From an uncultured Ruminococcus sp. (GTDB taxonomy: Bacteria > Bacillota > Clostridia > Oscillospirales > Ruminococcaceae), in contig CALDFS010000124.1 of NCBI GenBank assembly GCA_937942105.1, positions 1 to 9,356 on the forward strand: DNA of 9,356 nucleotides, given 5' to 3'. Numbering within the stretch: position 1 is the stretch's first letter; every line of letters starts with the position of its first letter. This document shows, one piece after another, positions 1 through 6,121 of this stretch. The position numbers and the translations under genes were made by a program. The notes under the pieces are model-generated. The model was not told the origin of the DNA. It searched no databases and saw only the letters and a program-made list of their open reading frames with translations.

Positions 1-2
1 GC

Positions 3-434
3 AACCGCGCGTTTGAATACTTCCTTGAAAGCTCCCCCGCTTCTATGAACGACAAGGCGGAGATAAGAGTTATCGAGCCTTATGTTCACGGTCAGTTTGT
101 TGAATCCACAACCTCTCCGTTCGAGGGCAGAGCGCATGTTCACTGGCTTACCGGCACCGCTTCGACAGTTATGGTGGGCTGCATCGAGGGTATATGCGGT
201 ATGCGCCCGAACGCAAAGGGTCTTGTTGTAAGCCCCTCTATTCCCAGCGAGTGGGATGGCTTTACCATCTCCAAGAACTTCCGCGGTCATCACCTTGATA
301 TCGAGGTTGACAACTCCGCTCACGTTGAATCCGGCGTGCGCGAGCTTTGGCTCAACGGCGAAAAGCTTGAGGGCTGCCTGATTCCTGCCGATAAGATGGT
401 TGATAAGAATACGGTCAAGGTTGTTTTGGGATAA
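3..434 (+). CDS. GH94 glycoside phosphorylase, C-terminal fragment (cellobiose phosphorylase-like)
   Basis: This is the last 143 codons of a gene that begins before the window. The reading frame is open from base 3 and ends at TAA 432-434. GH94 enzymes split a beta-linked disaccharide such as cellobiose with inorganic phosphate, giving a sugar 1-phosphate and a free sugar in the cytoplasm, which saves ATP for fermenters. The fragment carries the family's C-terminal pattern: NDKAEIRVIEPYVHGQF, then WLTGTAS, then a GMRP...GL...PSIPSEWDGF stretch and the closing beta-sandwich with FRG. Full-length members have about 800 residues, so most of the catalytic barrel lies outside. The family call is firm. 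The exact substrate (cellobiose, cellodextrin, laminaribiose or chitobiose) cannot be told from the tail. A strong hairpin follows the stop codon. Confidence 0.85.
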   Translation, partial: NRAFEYFLESSPASMNDKAEIRVIEPYVHGQFVESTTSPFEGRAHVHWLTGTASTVMVGCIEGICGMRPNAKGLVVSPSIPSEWDGFTISKNFRGHHLDIEVDNSAHVESGVRELWLNGEKLEGCLIPADKMVDKNTVKVVLG

Positions 435-457
435 TCCCGAATCTGATACAAATGTAC

Positions 458-485
458 GGGGCGGAGGCTTTGCAGCTTTCGCCCC
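458..485 (+). terminator. Hairpin after the GH94 gene, possible terminator
   Basis: Bases 458-469 can pair with 474-485 to give a 12-bp stem (ten Watson-Crick pairs, two G-T pairs) around a TTGC loop. The outer half is GGGGCG with CGCCCC. The downstream tract (TGCTTATAT) is only mildly T-rich, so termination efficiency is uncertain. It could also be an mRNA 3'-end stabiliser or a leader hairpin of the small membrane protein gene. Confidence 0.5.
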
Positions 486-505
486 TGCTTATATGGAGGA
501 TATCT

Positions 506-700
506 ATGAACAAAAAAGGAAATCGCCTATCCACCCTTCTTCTGGCATTTTCGATATTTCTATTCATCTGCACGATAATCAATCTCTTCGCCGGACACAT
601 CGGCGCTGCCATATGTGGACTTGCCGCCGGGGGATTTTGCATGTGCATATGGTACGTTTATCAAAACAAAAGCAATAATGACGATGAAAGCAAGCAGTAA
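506..700 (+). CDS. Small two-helix membrane protein, 64 residues
   Basis: I do not recognise this protein. The start ATG 506 is chosen because GGAGGA lies at 495-500, five bases upstream. An in-frame ATG at 452 has no ribosome binding site and would put the hairpin 458-485 inside the gene. The product begins MNKKGNR, followed by a hydrophobic segment at about residues 9-29 and a second at about 31-52 that is rich in Gly, Ala and Cys. It ends in a short polar, acidic tail (NKSNNDDESKQ). The charge pattern suggests a helical hairpin in the cytoplasmic membrane with both ends inside. It lies 21 bases upstream of the deaminase gene and may be co-transcribed with it. No function can be assigned. 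Confidence 0.6.
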   Translation: MNKKGNRLSTLLLAFSIFLFICTIINLFAGHIGAAICGLAAGGFCMCIWYVYQNKSNNDDESKQ

Positions 701-721
701 TACCTGCCGCAGAGGATAAAT

Positions 722-1132
722 ATGGAAAGATATCAATTAACAGATGAAGACCACAAGCTCATAAAGCTCAGTCTGGATGTATTGCATAAGAATTTCGACG
801 ACGGGATTTACAATCACACCGTTGGCTGTTCAATTCTGTGCAAAAACGGAAATATCTACAGCGGCGTGAACTGCGACGGAATTCATGGCTCCTGCGCGGA
901 ATACATTACAATGGGCATTGCCATATCGGCGGGAGAAAGAGAGTTTGATACAATCGTAGCCGTTCACGATAAGCATTTGAACTGCGTTATCCCTCCGTGC
1001 GGAAATTGCAGACAGATGCTGTTTGAATACTGCCCGGATATAAAGGTCATTGTCAATGACGAAGACGGAAAGCTTATAAAGGTCAAAGCGCGGGATTTGC
1101 TTCCCTTTGCATGGCAGTCAGTGGTATGCTGA
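722..1132 (+). CDS. Cytidine deaminase superfamily protein, blasticidin-S-deaminase-like
   Basis: A 136-residue zinc-dependent deaminase. The zinc and catalytic signature is clear: C58-A59-E60 (HGSCAE), with Glu60 as the expected proton shuttle, and PCGNCRQ with C93 and C96 as the other zinc ligands. Spacing and length match the small homotetrameric cytidine deaminase group (about 130 residues). Several details fit blasticidin-S deaminase better: the GSCAE context, the following ITMGIAISAG helix and the C-terminal VNDEDG...LLP. The classical PYSxF and NxEN nucleoside-binding elements are not intact (NCDG at 50-53). Likely reaction: hydrolytic deamination of a cytosine-type nucleoside or related compound in the cytoplasm, with substrate unproven. 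AGAGGA at 711-716 is the ribosome binding site. A strong terminator follows directly. Confidence 0.85.
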   Translation: MERYQLTDEDHKLIKLSLDVLHKNFDDGIYNHTVGCSILCKNGNIYSGVNCDGIHGSCAEYITMGIAISAGEREFDTIVAVHDKHLNCVIPPCGNCRQMLFEYCPDIKVIVNDEDGKLIKVKARDLLPFAWQSVVC

Positions 1133-1190
1133 ATAAATAATACAACCGGCTTATGCTGAAATAGTCGCATAAGCCGGTTGTATTATTTAT
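1133..1190. terminator. Bidirectional intrinsic terminator, 24-bp perfect stem
   Basis: Bases 1133-1156 are exactly complementary to 1167-1190, with a 10-base loop (TGAAATAGTC). The core is GC-rich (ACCGGC/GCCGGT). The outer arms are A/T-rich, giving ...TATTATTT after the core on + and the same on the minus strand, so the structure works in both directions. It separates the deaminase gene (+) from spoVAE (-). The stem is so close that the stop codon of spoVAE (1183-1185) lies inside it, and the deaminase stop (1130-1132) abuts it. Confidence 0.93.
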
Positions 1191-1545
1191 CGCTTCGTGA
1201 ACGCGGTCTGAACAAAAGCGCCATCAGCAGGGCGAAAACCATCGCCGCTGTTATGCCCGCCGCGCAGGCGGTAAGTCCGCCGGTGAATATGCCCAAAAAG
1301 CCCTTTTCGTCAATCGCTTCCCGCACTCCCTTTGCCAGAAGGTTTCCAAAGCCCGTCAGCGGAACTGTTGCGCCCGCTCCGGCAAAGTCAACAAGCGGCA
1401 TATACAGCCCAACGCCGCCCAGAATCACGCCGATTACAACGTAGGAAACAAGAATCCTTGCCGGGGTGAGCTTGGTGTAGTCAATAAGCACCTGACCTAT
1501 TGCGCAAAGAAGCCCGCCTATTAAAAAAGCCCATAGATACTGCAT
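1183..1545 (-). CDS. spoVAE: Stage V sporulation protein AE (SpoVAE)
   Basis: A 120-residue membrane protein of the SpoVAE/SpoVAC family (the AEb type in Bacillus naming). With SpoVAC it forms the inner-membrane part of the SpoVA channel, which moves Ca-dipicolinic acid into the forespore and releases it during germination. Visible traits are an N-terminal MQYLWAFLIGGLLCAIGQ helix, the hallmark DYTKLTPARILVSYV, the loop VDFAGAGATVPLTGFG and a long C-terminal hydrophobic stretch (about 83-112) ending in the basic tail RPRSRSDK. Three to four membrane segments are expected. The minus-strand ribosome binding site AAAGGGGTGA lies in 1550-1559 and overlaps the spoVAD stop, so the two genes are probably translationally coupled. 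Length is normal for the family. Confidence 0.95.
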   Translation of the reverse strand: MQYLWAFLIGGLLCAIGQVLIDYTKLTPARILVSYVVIGVILGGVGLYMPLVDFAGAGATVPLTGFGNLLAKGVREAIDEKGFLGIFTGGLTACAAGITAAMVFALLMALLFRPRSRSDK

Positions 1546-1558
1546 TTTATCACCCCTT

Positions 1559-2584
1559 TCAAGCCTGTTTAATCTCTTTATCGTAAGATATCCATGCCAA
1601 GTGGGATATCCCCGGTATGCTCTTACCCTGCTGGCTCGACGTTGGGGACAGAAGCGCGCCCGTCGCCGCGAAGAGGATGTTTTTAAGCCTGCCCGCCTTT
1701 ATCTCCGGCAGAAAATGCCCGCAGAGCATGCTTGCCGCACATCCGCAGCCCGAGCCGCCCGCGTGAACGTCCTGTTCGGCGGAATAGAGCATACAGCCGC
1801 AGTCGAGGTGCCGGTCGCGGATATCTATGCCGTCCCGAAGCAAAAGCTCGCAGAGGATTCGCGAGCCTACTTCACCCAGGTCGCCGGTTACTATGTGGTC
1901 GAAATCCTCCGGGCGGCGGTGCATATCCTTTAAGAACTGCTTGATGGTGGAGTACGCCGCAGGAGCCATCGCCGCGCCCATGTTGTTGGCGTCCTTAATG
2001 CCCTTATCCTCGATTTTGCCGATTGTCACCGCCCTTATATACGGCGGTTCGCTCCCCTGCTCTATTATCACCGCGCCAGAGGCGGTCGCCGTCCACTGTG
2101 ACGTCGGGGTGCGTTGTCCGCCGTATTCCAGCGGAAAACGATACTGCCGCTCGGCGGTGCAGAAGTGGGAGGAGGTTATTGCCGCCGCCCGCTGCGCCGC
2201 TCCCGAATCTACCATGAGTGACGCCAGCATAAGCCCCTCCGACATTGTGGAGCAGGCGCCGTATATGCCTATAAACGGGATTTTAAAATCGAGCACGCCG
2301 AAGCTTGTGCCTATGCACTGGTTTAAAAGGTCGCCGCCGAACATCATCGAAAGCTCGCTTCCGGGAATCTTGCGCTTGTCGAGGGCGGTTTGCAGAGCCA
2401 GGCCCTGCATGGCGTTTTCAGCGTCCTCAAAGCTTTCCTGACCGAAGCGGTCATCCTTATCTATATAATCATAACAGCCGCCGTATGGACCCTGCCCCTC
2501 TTTAATACCGCCGACCGCCGCAAACGAGCTGATGATGATATCATTATCCGGCATGATGGTTGATTCGCCGATTCTTTTTGACAT
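1559..2584 (-). CDS. spoVAD: Stage V sporulation protein AD (SpoVAD)
   Basis: A 341-residue thiolase-fold protein. It is the soluble SpoVA subunit known to bind dipicolinic acid at the spore inner membrane, and it is needed for dipicolinic acid uptake during sporulation and release at germination. Family landmarks read in order: IISSFAAVGG (about 18-26), MFGGDLLNQC (81-90), IYGACSTMSEG with the thiolase-position Cys111 (108-117), SSHFCTAERQYRFPLEYGGQRTP (139-160), VTGDLGEVGS (232-241) and HAGGSGCGCAAS (274-285). The start is ATG 2584, with AAGGAAG at 2594-2600 on the minus strand as ribosome binding site. An in-frame ATG ten codons later is possible. It is the first gene of its unit. spoVAC, normally directly upstream, is not in the window. 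Base composition is visibly GC-richer than in several neighbours. Confidence 0.97.
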   Translation of the reverse strand: MSKRIGESTIMPDNDIIISSFAAVGGIKEGQGPYGGCYDYIDKDDRFGQESFEDAENAMQGLALQTALDKRKIPGSELSMMFGGDLLNQCIGTSFGVLDFKIPFIGIYGACSTMSEGLMLASLMVDSGAAQRAAAITSSHFCTAERQYRFPLEYGGQRTPTSQWTATASGAVIIEQGSEPPYIRAVTIGKIEDKGIKDANNMGAAMAPAAYSTIKQFLKDMHRRPEDFDHIVTGDLGEVGSRILCELLLRDGIDIRDRHLDCGCMLYSAEQDVHAGGSGCGCAASMLCGHFLPEIKAGRLKNILFAATGALLSPTSSQQGKSIPGISHLAWISYDKEIKQA

Positions 2585-2602
2585 TTATTTCGCTTCCTTC
2601 TT

Positions 2603-2622
2603 ATCAAGGCTCAGACCTTGAT
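2603..2622. repeat. 7-bp inverted repeat in the spoVAD leader
   Basis: ATCAAGG (2603-2609) and CCTTGAT (2616-2622) are exact complements around a 6-base loop. On the minus strand it sits immediately upstream of the spoVAD ribosome binding site. On + it is followed by ATTTTTT-like sequence, so it might stop stray + transcripts. It could equally be an operator or a 5' stem of the spoVAD message. The role is open. Confidence 0.4.
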
Positions 2623-2635
2623 TCATTTTTTATGA

Positions 2636-2664
2636 TATTATCTGCGCCAAATCCGCTATTATTC
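2636..2664 (-). promoter_or_regulatory. Tentative sigma-G-type promoter for spoVAD-spoVAE
   Basis: On the minus strand GAATA (2660-2664) and GATAATA (2636-2642) are separated by 17 bases. The sigma-G pattern known from Bacillus is GHATR, about 18 bases, then CATWMTA. The -35 fits, and the -10 differs at its first base with a spacer one base short. spoVA genes are known forespore (sigma-G) targets, which is why the site is proposed. The start of transcription would fall near 2629, about 45 bases before the spoVAD start codon. The match is modest and the region AT-rich. Confidence 0.3.
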
Positions 2665-2685
2665 CTCAAATTATCAATGTCCCTC

Positions 2686-2714
2686 TTGAAAAAAGCTCGG
2701 AAATAGTGTATAAT
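2686..2714 (+). promoter_or_regulatory. Sigma-A promoter for the lipoprotein gene
   Basis: TTGAAA (2686-2691), a 17-base spacer and a perfect TATAAT (2709-2714) form a near-consensus vegetative promoter. Transcription would begin about 2721, some 39 bases before the lipoprotein start at 2760. The same transcript may continue into the cyclophilin gene and uvrC, since no terminator is evident between them. The -10 is part of a 12-base palindrome, TATAATATTATA (2709-2720). Confidence 0.8.
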
Positions 2715-2759
2715 ATTATAATGTAGTATTATAGCCAAAAGAAAGGCATGGTGATTAAT

Positions 2760-3632
2760 ATGAAAAAAGCTTTGACTGCCGCAGCGCTTGTAATCTGCGC
2801 GGCGTTTATATGTATGCTTGCGCTGTGCTCCTGCGCAAGTAAAGAAGAGGAAAAGCCCGCAAACGGCGGAGTTCCGGATAGAGTTGTTTCAAGACCCGCT
2901 CAAACCGACAGCGTGCCCGACGGCACTTCTGATTCTGCTGATGTCACCACCGGCAGCTCACCCGAAAATACCGGCATCGCGGATGAAAGCAGTATTACAT
3001 CCGAGGCTTTCACAGACGCTGCCGATACACAGCCTGTAAACGAAAACAAGCCGGACGATACAAATGAGGACGATAATGTAACCGTCATCGAGGAAAGCGA
3101 CCTTTCAGATTGCAGGGCGATGGAATACCTGAAGCTTCTTAACTCGGGCAAGGTTCATGCTTCGCTCATAGAGGCTTCTTCGCATGACAACGAAAATGCA
3201 TCCAGCATTGAAAGGGAGTACTTTGTAAACGGCAACAGGGCTGTGTTCATCAACGGCGATACCAAAATAATTATGGACGATGACGAGGTTACGGTCATCG
3301 ACATGAAGGAACTGACATATTACTCCTACCCGCGTGAGGATGAGGATGTAGGCGCAAACTTCGGGTATGATATTTCGGATTACAGCCTTGTTTCCAGCAC
3401 CGAGGAGGAAGACGGCACACTTACCGAGGTCTTTGAGATATCCGACTTCGGCGGCAAAATAAAATCCACATGGACGTTCTTCCCCGACGGAAAGCTTACC
3501 GTTGCGGATGTGACAAACGCCGGCACCTATTACTGGTACAGCTTCAGCATTATCGAGTCGGACGTTTCCGGCATGGATATGTCCATTCCGGAGGGGGTTA
3601 TTGAAATCGAGCCGGAGGATTATTTTGAATAA
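2760..3632 (+). CDS. Uncharacterised secreted lipoprotein, 290 residues
   Basis: The function is not recognised. The N-terminus is a lipoprotein signal peptide: MKKALTAAALVICAAFICML followed by the lipobox L22-C23-S24-C25, so Cys25 should be lipidated and the protein anchored outside the membrane. Residues about 28-105 form a low-complexity, Ser/Thr/Asp/Glu/Pro-rich spacer that would span the cell wall. Residues about 106-290 look like a folded acidic domain of beta type, with alternating patterns such as REYFVNGNRAVFINGDTKIIMDD and KSTWTFFPDGKLTVADV. That resembles small beta-sheet lipoproteins in general, but I cannot name a family. Start choice: ATG 2748 and GTG 2751 are in frame, but GAAAGG at 2741-2746 ends one base before 2748, and the Met at 2760 gives a standard MKK signal peptide. 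The cyclophilin gene follows after 34 bases. Confidence 0.85.
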   Translation: MKKALTAAALVICAAFICMLALCSCASKEEEKPANGGVPDRVVSRPAQTDSVPDGTSDSADVTTGSSPENTGIADESSITSEAFTDAADTQPVNENKPDDTNEDDNVTVIEESDLSDCRAMEYLKLLNSGKVHASLIEASSHDNENASSIEREYFVNGNRAVFINGDTKIIMDDDEVTVIDMKELTYYSYPREDEDVGANFGYDISDYSLVSSTEEEDGTLTEVFEISDFGGKIKSTWTFFPDGKLTVADVTNAGTYYWYSFSIIESDVSGMDMSIPEGVIEIEPEDYFE

Positions 3633-3666
3633 ATTCAAAACATTTAATATGAAAGGATAATTTATT

Positions 3667-4143
3667 ATGCCCAAAGTAATTATTGAAATGGAGAACGGCA
3701 AAAAAATGACAGTGGAGCTTTATCCCAAGGAGGCTCCTATAACCGTTGAGAACTTCTTGAATCTTGTGAATGAGCATTTTTATGACGGACTTATCTTCCA
3801 CCGCGTTATCAGCGGATTTATGATTCAGGGCGGCGACCCCATGGGAACCGGCTACGGCGGCTCTAAAAACAGCATAAAGGGTGAGTTCCGGGCAAACGGA
3901 ATCAACAATACCATTCGCCACACCCGCGGAGTTATATCGATGGCACGCTCGCAGTCTCCGAATTCCGCATCCTCGCAGTTCTTTATCATGCATAGGGACG
4001 CCCCTTACTTAGACGGTCAGTATGCCGCCTTCGGCAAGGTGACAGAGGGAATAGATGTCGTGGATGAGATCGCTTCGGTCGAGACTGACTATAACGATAT
4101 GCCCCTGAAGCCGCAGAGAATCAAGACCATAACCCTTGCATAA
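3667..4143 (+). CDS. Cyclophilin-type peptidyl-prolyl cis-trans isomerase
   Basis: A 158-residue single-domain cyclophilin that speeds cis-trans isomerisation of prolyl peptide bonds. No signal peptide is present, so it should be cytoplasmic. Core motifs are FHRVISGFMIQGGDP (44-58), containing the catalytic-position Arg46 plus Phe51, Met52 and Gln54, and then SQFFIMH (103-109). At the position of human CypA Trp121 the sequence has Tyr114 (YLDGQ), and at the His126 position Tyr119. Changes at the Trp site are known to lower cyclosporin binding in bacterial cyclophilins, so low sensitivity is inferred. Ribosome binding site AAAGGA at 3652-3657, nine bases before ATG. uvrC begins 12 bases after the stop codon. 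The length is normal for bacterial cytoplasmic cyclophilins (PpiB-like). Confidence 0.95.
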   Translation: MPKVIIEMENGKKMTVELYPKEAPITVENFLNLVNEHFYDGLIFHRVISGFMIQGGDPMGTGYGGSKNSIKGEFRANGINNTIRHTRGVISMARSQSPNSASSQFFIMHRDAPYLDGQYAAFGKVTEGIDVVDEIASVETDYNDMPLKPQRIKTITLA

Positions 4144-4155
4144 CGGTATGACGAT

Positions 4156-6006
4156 ATGCGCGTAACCTTAAGCGACAATCCACGGCTGGAATATCTGCGG
4201 CAGAAAACCGTTAAGCTGACATCATCGCCCGGCTGTTACATTATGAAAAACAAATCGGGAACAATAATATATATCGGCAAGGCGAAGAACCTACGAAACC
4301 GCGTTTCCACCTATTTCCATGATAACGACCACTTAACAAAAGTCGCAAAAATGGTTTCTAACGTCTATGATTATGAATTCATAGTCACCGATTCGGAATA
4401 TGAGGCGTTAGTCCTTGAATCCTCGCTGATAAAGCAGCACCAGCCGAAGTATAATATCCTTTTAAAGGACGATAAGGGGTATTCCTATATCAAGATTTCT
4501 GATGATGAGTTTCCGCGGATCACAAAGGAAAATCAGAAAAAAGGTCCCGGAACCTTTATAGGTCCGTATACAAGCGGGCTGACCTCGAGCCAGACTGTGG
4601 AAGAGGTAAACCGTGTTTTCATGCTTCCCACCTGTAAGAGAGTGTTTCCGAGGGACTTCAAAAAATCCCGCCCCTGCCTGAACTTCCAGATAAAGCGGTG
4701 CATAGGTCTTTGCCGCGGGTGCTTTTCCAAGGAGGATTATGCCGCCATCATAAAGGACGCTGTTGACTACATCAAGTCGGGCAGCGGAATGTCGGTTGAA
4801 GCGCTCACCGCCGAGATGAATCGGCTTGCCGAGAATATGGAGTTTGAAAAAGCCGCGCTCTTGCGCGACAGAATTGCGGCAATAAAGCGCGCAGCCGAGA
4901 CGCAGAAGATTTTTGAGAAGAATATTCCGGATACCGACGTTATAGGTCTTGCTAAAAACGGAAGCCTGTGCTGCATTTCTGTGCTGATATACCGCAACTC
5001 AAAGCTGAGCGACAAATGCGACTTTATGCTCGGCGAAATCGGGGACGATATCTCCGCGCGGGAGGAGTTTTTGATTCAATACTACGACCGCGCACCCAGA
5101 ATTCCCAAGGATATATATATCGACGCTGAGCTGAATGAAACCGATAATATCCGCAGATATCTGATGGAAAAATCAGGTCATGCTGTATACATCAACAACG
5201 CCAAGCGGGGTGAGATGCTGGAGCTTACCAGAATGGCAGTGCGCAACGCCGCCGAACAGCTTTCGATTCAGGTTGGAAGAACCGAAAAGGAAATATCCGT
5301 GCTCGAAGAGCTGGCTTCGCTTTTGGGGCTTTCAAAAACGCCCATATACATCGAATGCTACGATATATCGAACCTTGCTTCAAGCGATATGGTAGGCGGA
5401 ATGGTGGTTATGGATAATTCCCGATTTGCAAAGAAGTATTATAAGAAGTTCAACATAAAAACCGTTGCCGAGCAGAACGACTATGCCAGCATGCGTGAGG
5501 TAATAAGACGGCGATTTTCGGAATACCTCGACCCGGAATGTAAGGACGAGGGCTTTAAGACCTTGCCGGATGTTATTTTTTTGGACGGCGGCAAGGGGCA
5601 CGTTGCGGCGGTAGCCCCGCTTTTGGAAGATATGGGGATAAAAACCGCACTTTTCGGGCTTGTTAAGGACAATAAGCACCACACCCGCGCAGTAGTAGAC
5701 CCTAACGGGCAGGAGATTCAGATAGTAAAATCACGCTCGGTATTCAACCTTCTTACAAGGCTTCAGGACGAGGTTCATCGCTACACCATAACCTTCCAGA
5801 CCTCGAAGCGCTCTGCACACGTCCACGAAACCGAGCTTACGAAGATATCCGGAATAGGACCTGCAAAGGCAAAGGCGCTATTGTCCGAGTTCAAGACAAA
5901 GCAGGCGCTTAAAGCTGCATCCGTTGAGGATATATCGGCGGTGATGAAAATAAATCCCGAAAAGGCAAAAGAAGTGAAGGAAAGGTTTATAGACCAGCTT
6001 CAATAA
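4156..6006 (+). CDS. uvrC: UvrABC system protein C (excinuclease subunit)
   Basis: A 616-residue UvrC, full length for the family, which makes the 3' and 5' incisions around bulky DNA lesions after recruitment by UvrB. Domains in order: GIY-YIG nuclease about 22-100 (PGCYIM, IYIGKAKNLRNRV, EALVLESSLIKQHQPKYN with Glu88), a cysteine cluster C160/C174/C182/C186, UVR motif about 216-250 for UvrB contact, RNase H-like nuclease about 395-550 (ECYDIS with Asp403, LDGGKG with Asp477, DEVHRY with His541) and a C-terminal HhH pair around ISGIGPAKAKALL (564-576). The cysteine pattern fits the 4Fe-4S site reported for E. coli UvrC. ATG 4156 is the first in-frame start after the cyclophilin stop, and the frame is the same. 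No good ribosome binding site is seen, so translation is probably coupled to the upstream gene. Confidence 0.97.
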   Translation: MRVTLSDNPRLEYLRQKTVKLTSSPGCYIMKNKSGTIIYIGKAKNLRNRVSTYFHDNDHLTKVAKMVSNVYDYEFIVTDSEYEALVLESSLIKQHQPKYNILLKDDKGYSYIKISDDEFPRITKENQKKGPGTFIGPYTSGLTSSQTVEEVNRVFMLPTCKRVFPRDFKKSRPCLNFQIKRCIGLCRGCFSKEDYAAIIKDAVDYIKSGSGMSVEALTAEMNRLAENMEFEKAALLRDRIAAIKRAAETQKIFEKNIPDTDVIGLAKNGSLCCISVLIYRNSKLSDKCDFMLGEIGDDISAREEFLIQYYDRAPRIPKDIYIDAELNETDNIRRYLMEKSGHAVYINNAKRGEMLELTRMAVRNAAEQLSIQVGRTEKEISVLEELASLLGLSKTPIYIECYDISNLASSDMVGGMVVMDNSRFAKKYYKKFNIKTVAEQNDYASMREVIRRRFSEYLDPECKDEGFKTLPDVIFLDGGKGHVAAVAPLLEDMGIKTALFGLVKDNKHHTRAVVDPNGQEIQIVKSRSVFNLLTRLQDEVHRYTITFQTSKRSAHVHETELTKISGIGPAKAKALLSEFKTKQALKAASVEDISAVMKINPEKAKEVKERFIDQLQ

Positions 6007-6039
6007 TTATTAATTTTGCGGATTTCATTACGAATTTTG

Positions 6040-6068
6040 TAGACAAACCGCAGATTTTATAATATAAT
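6040..6068 (+). promoter_or_regulatory. Sigma-A promoter of the TIM-barrel/rsmD/coaD unit
   Basis: TAGACA (6040-6045, five of six consensus bases), 17-base spacer, TATAAT (6063-6068, perfect). Transcription would start about 6075, leaving a leader of about 47 bases before ATG 6122. The hexamer CCGCAG occurs on both sides of the -10 (6048-6053 and 6074-6079). The 115-base gap between uvrC and the next gene holds this promoter and no convincing terminator. A weak stem, 6015-6021 with 6048-6054 followed by TTTT, might serve uvrC. Confidence 0.72.
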
Positions 6069-6121
6069 ATTATCCGCAGGCGTTGATTCAGCGCGTTCCC
6101 CCATTTGAGAAAGGATTACCC

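Noticed and set aside
1827..2441. Long + strand open frame (204 codons) opposite spoVAD
   Set aside because: It is the reverse-strand shadow of a GC-rich, strongly conserved gene. It has no ribosome binding site and its product shows no recognisable pattern.
3623..3640. Inverted repeat TTTTGAAT / ATTCAAAA at the end of the lipoprotein gene, considered as terminator
   Set aside because: The loop would be two bases, the stem is all weak pairs apart from one G-C, and no T-run follows.
3105..3701. Minus-strand open frame of 198 codons across the lipoprotein and cyclophilin genes
   Set aside because: It overlaps two convincing + genes with signal peptide and family motifs, and its own product resembles nothing known.
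6015..6060. Stem 6015-6021 with 6048-6054 followed by TTTT as uvrC terminator
   Set aside because: The stem is seven pairs including a wobble, the loop is 26 bases, and it overlaps the -35 of a better-supported promoter.
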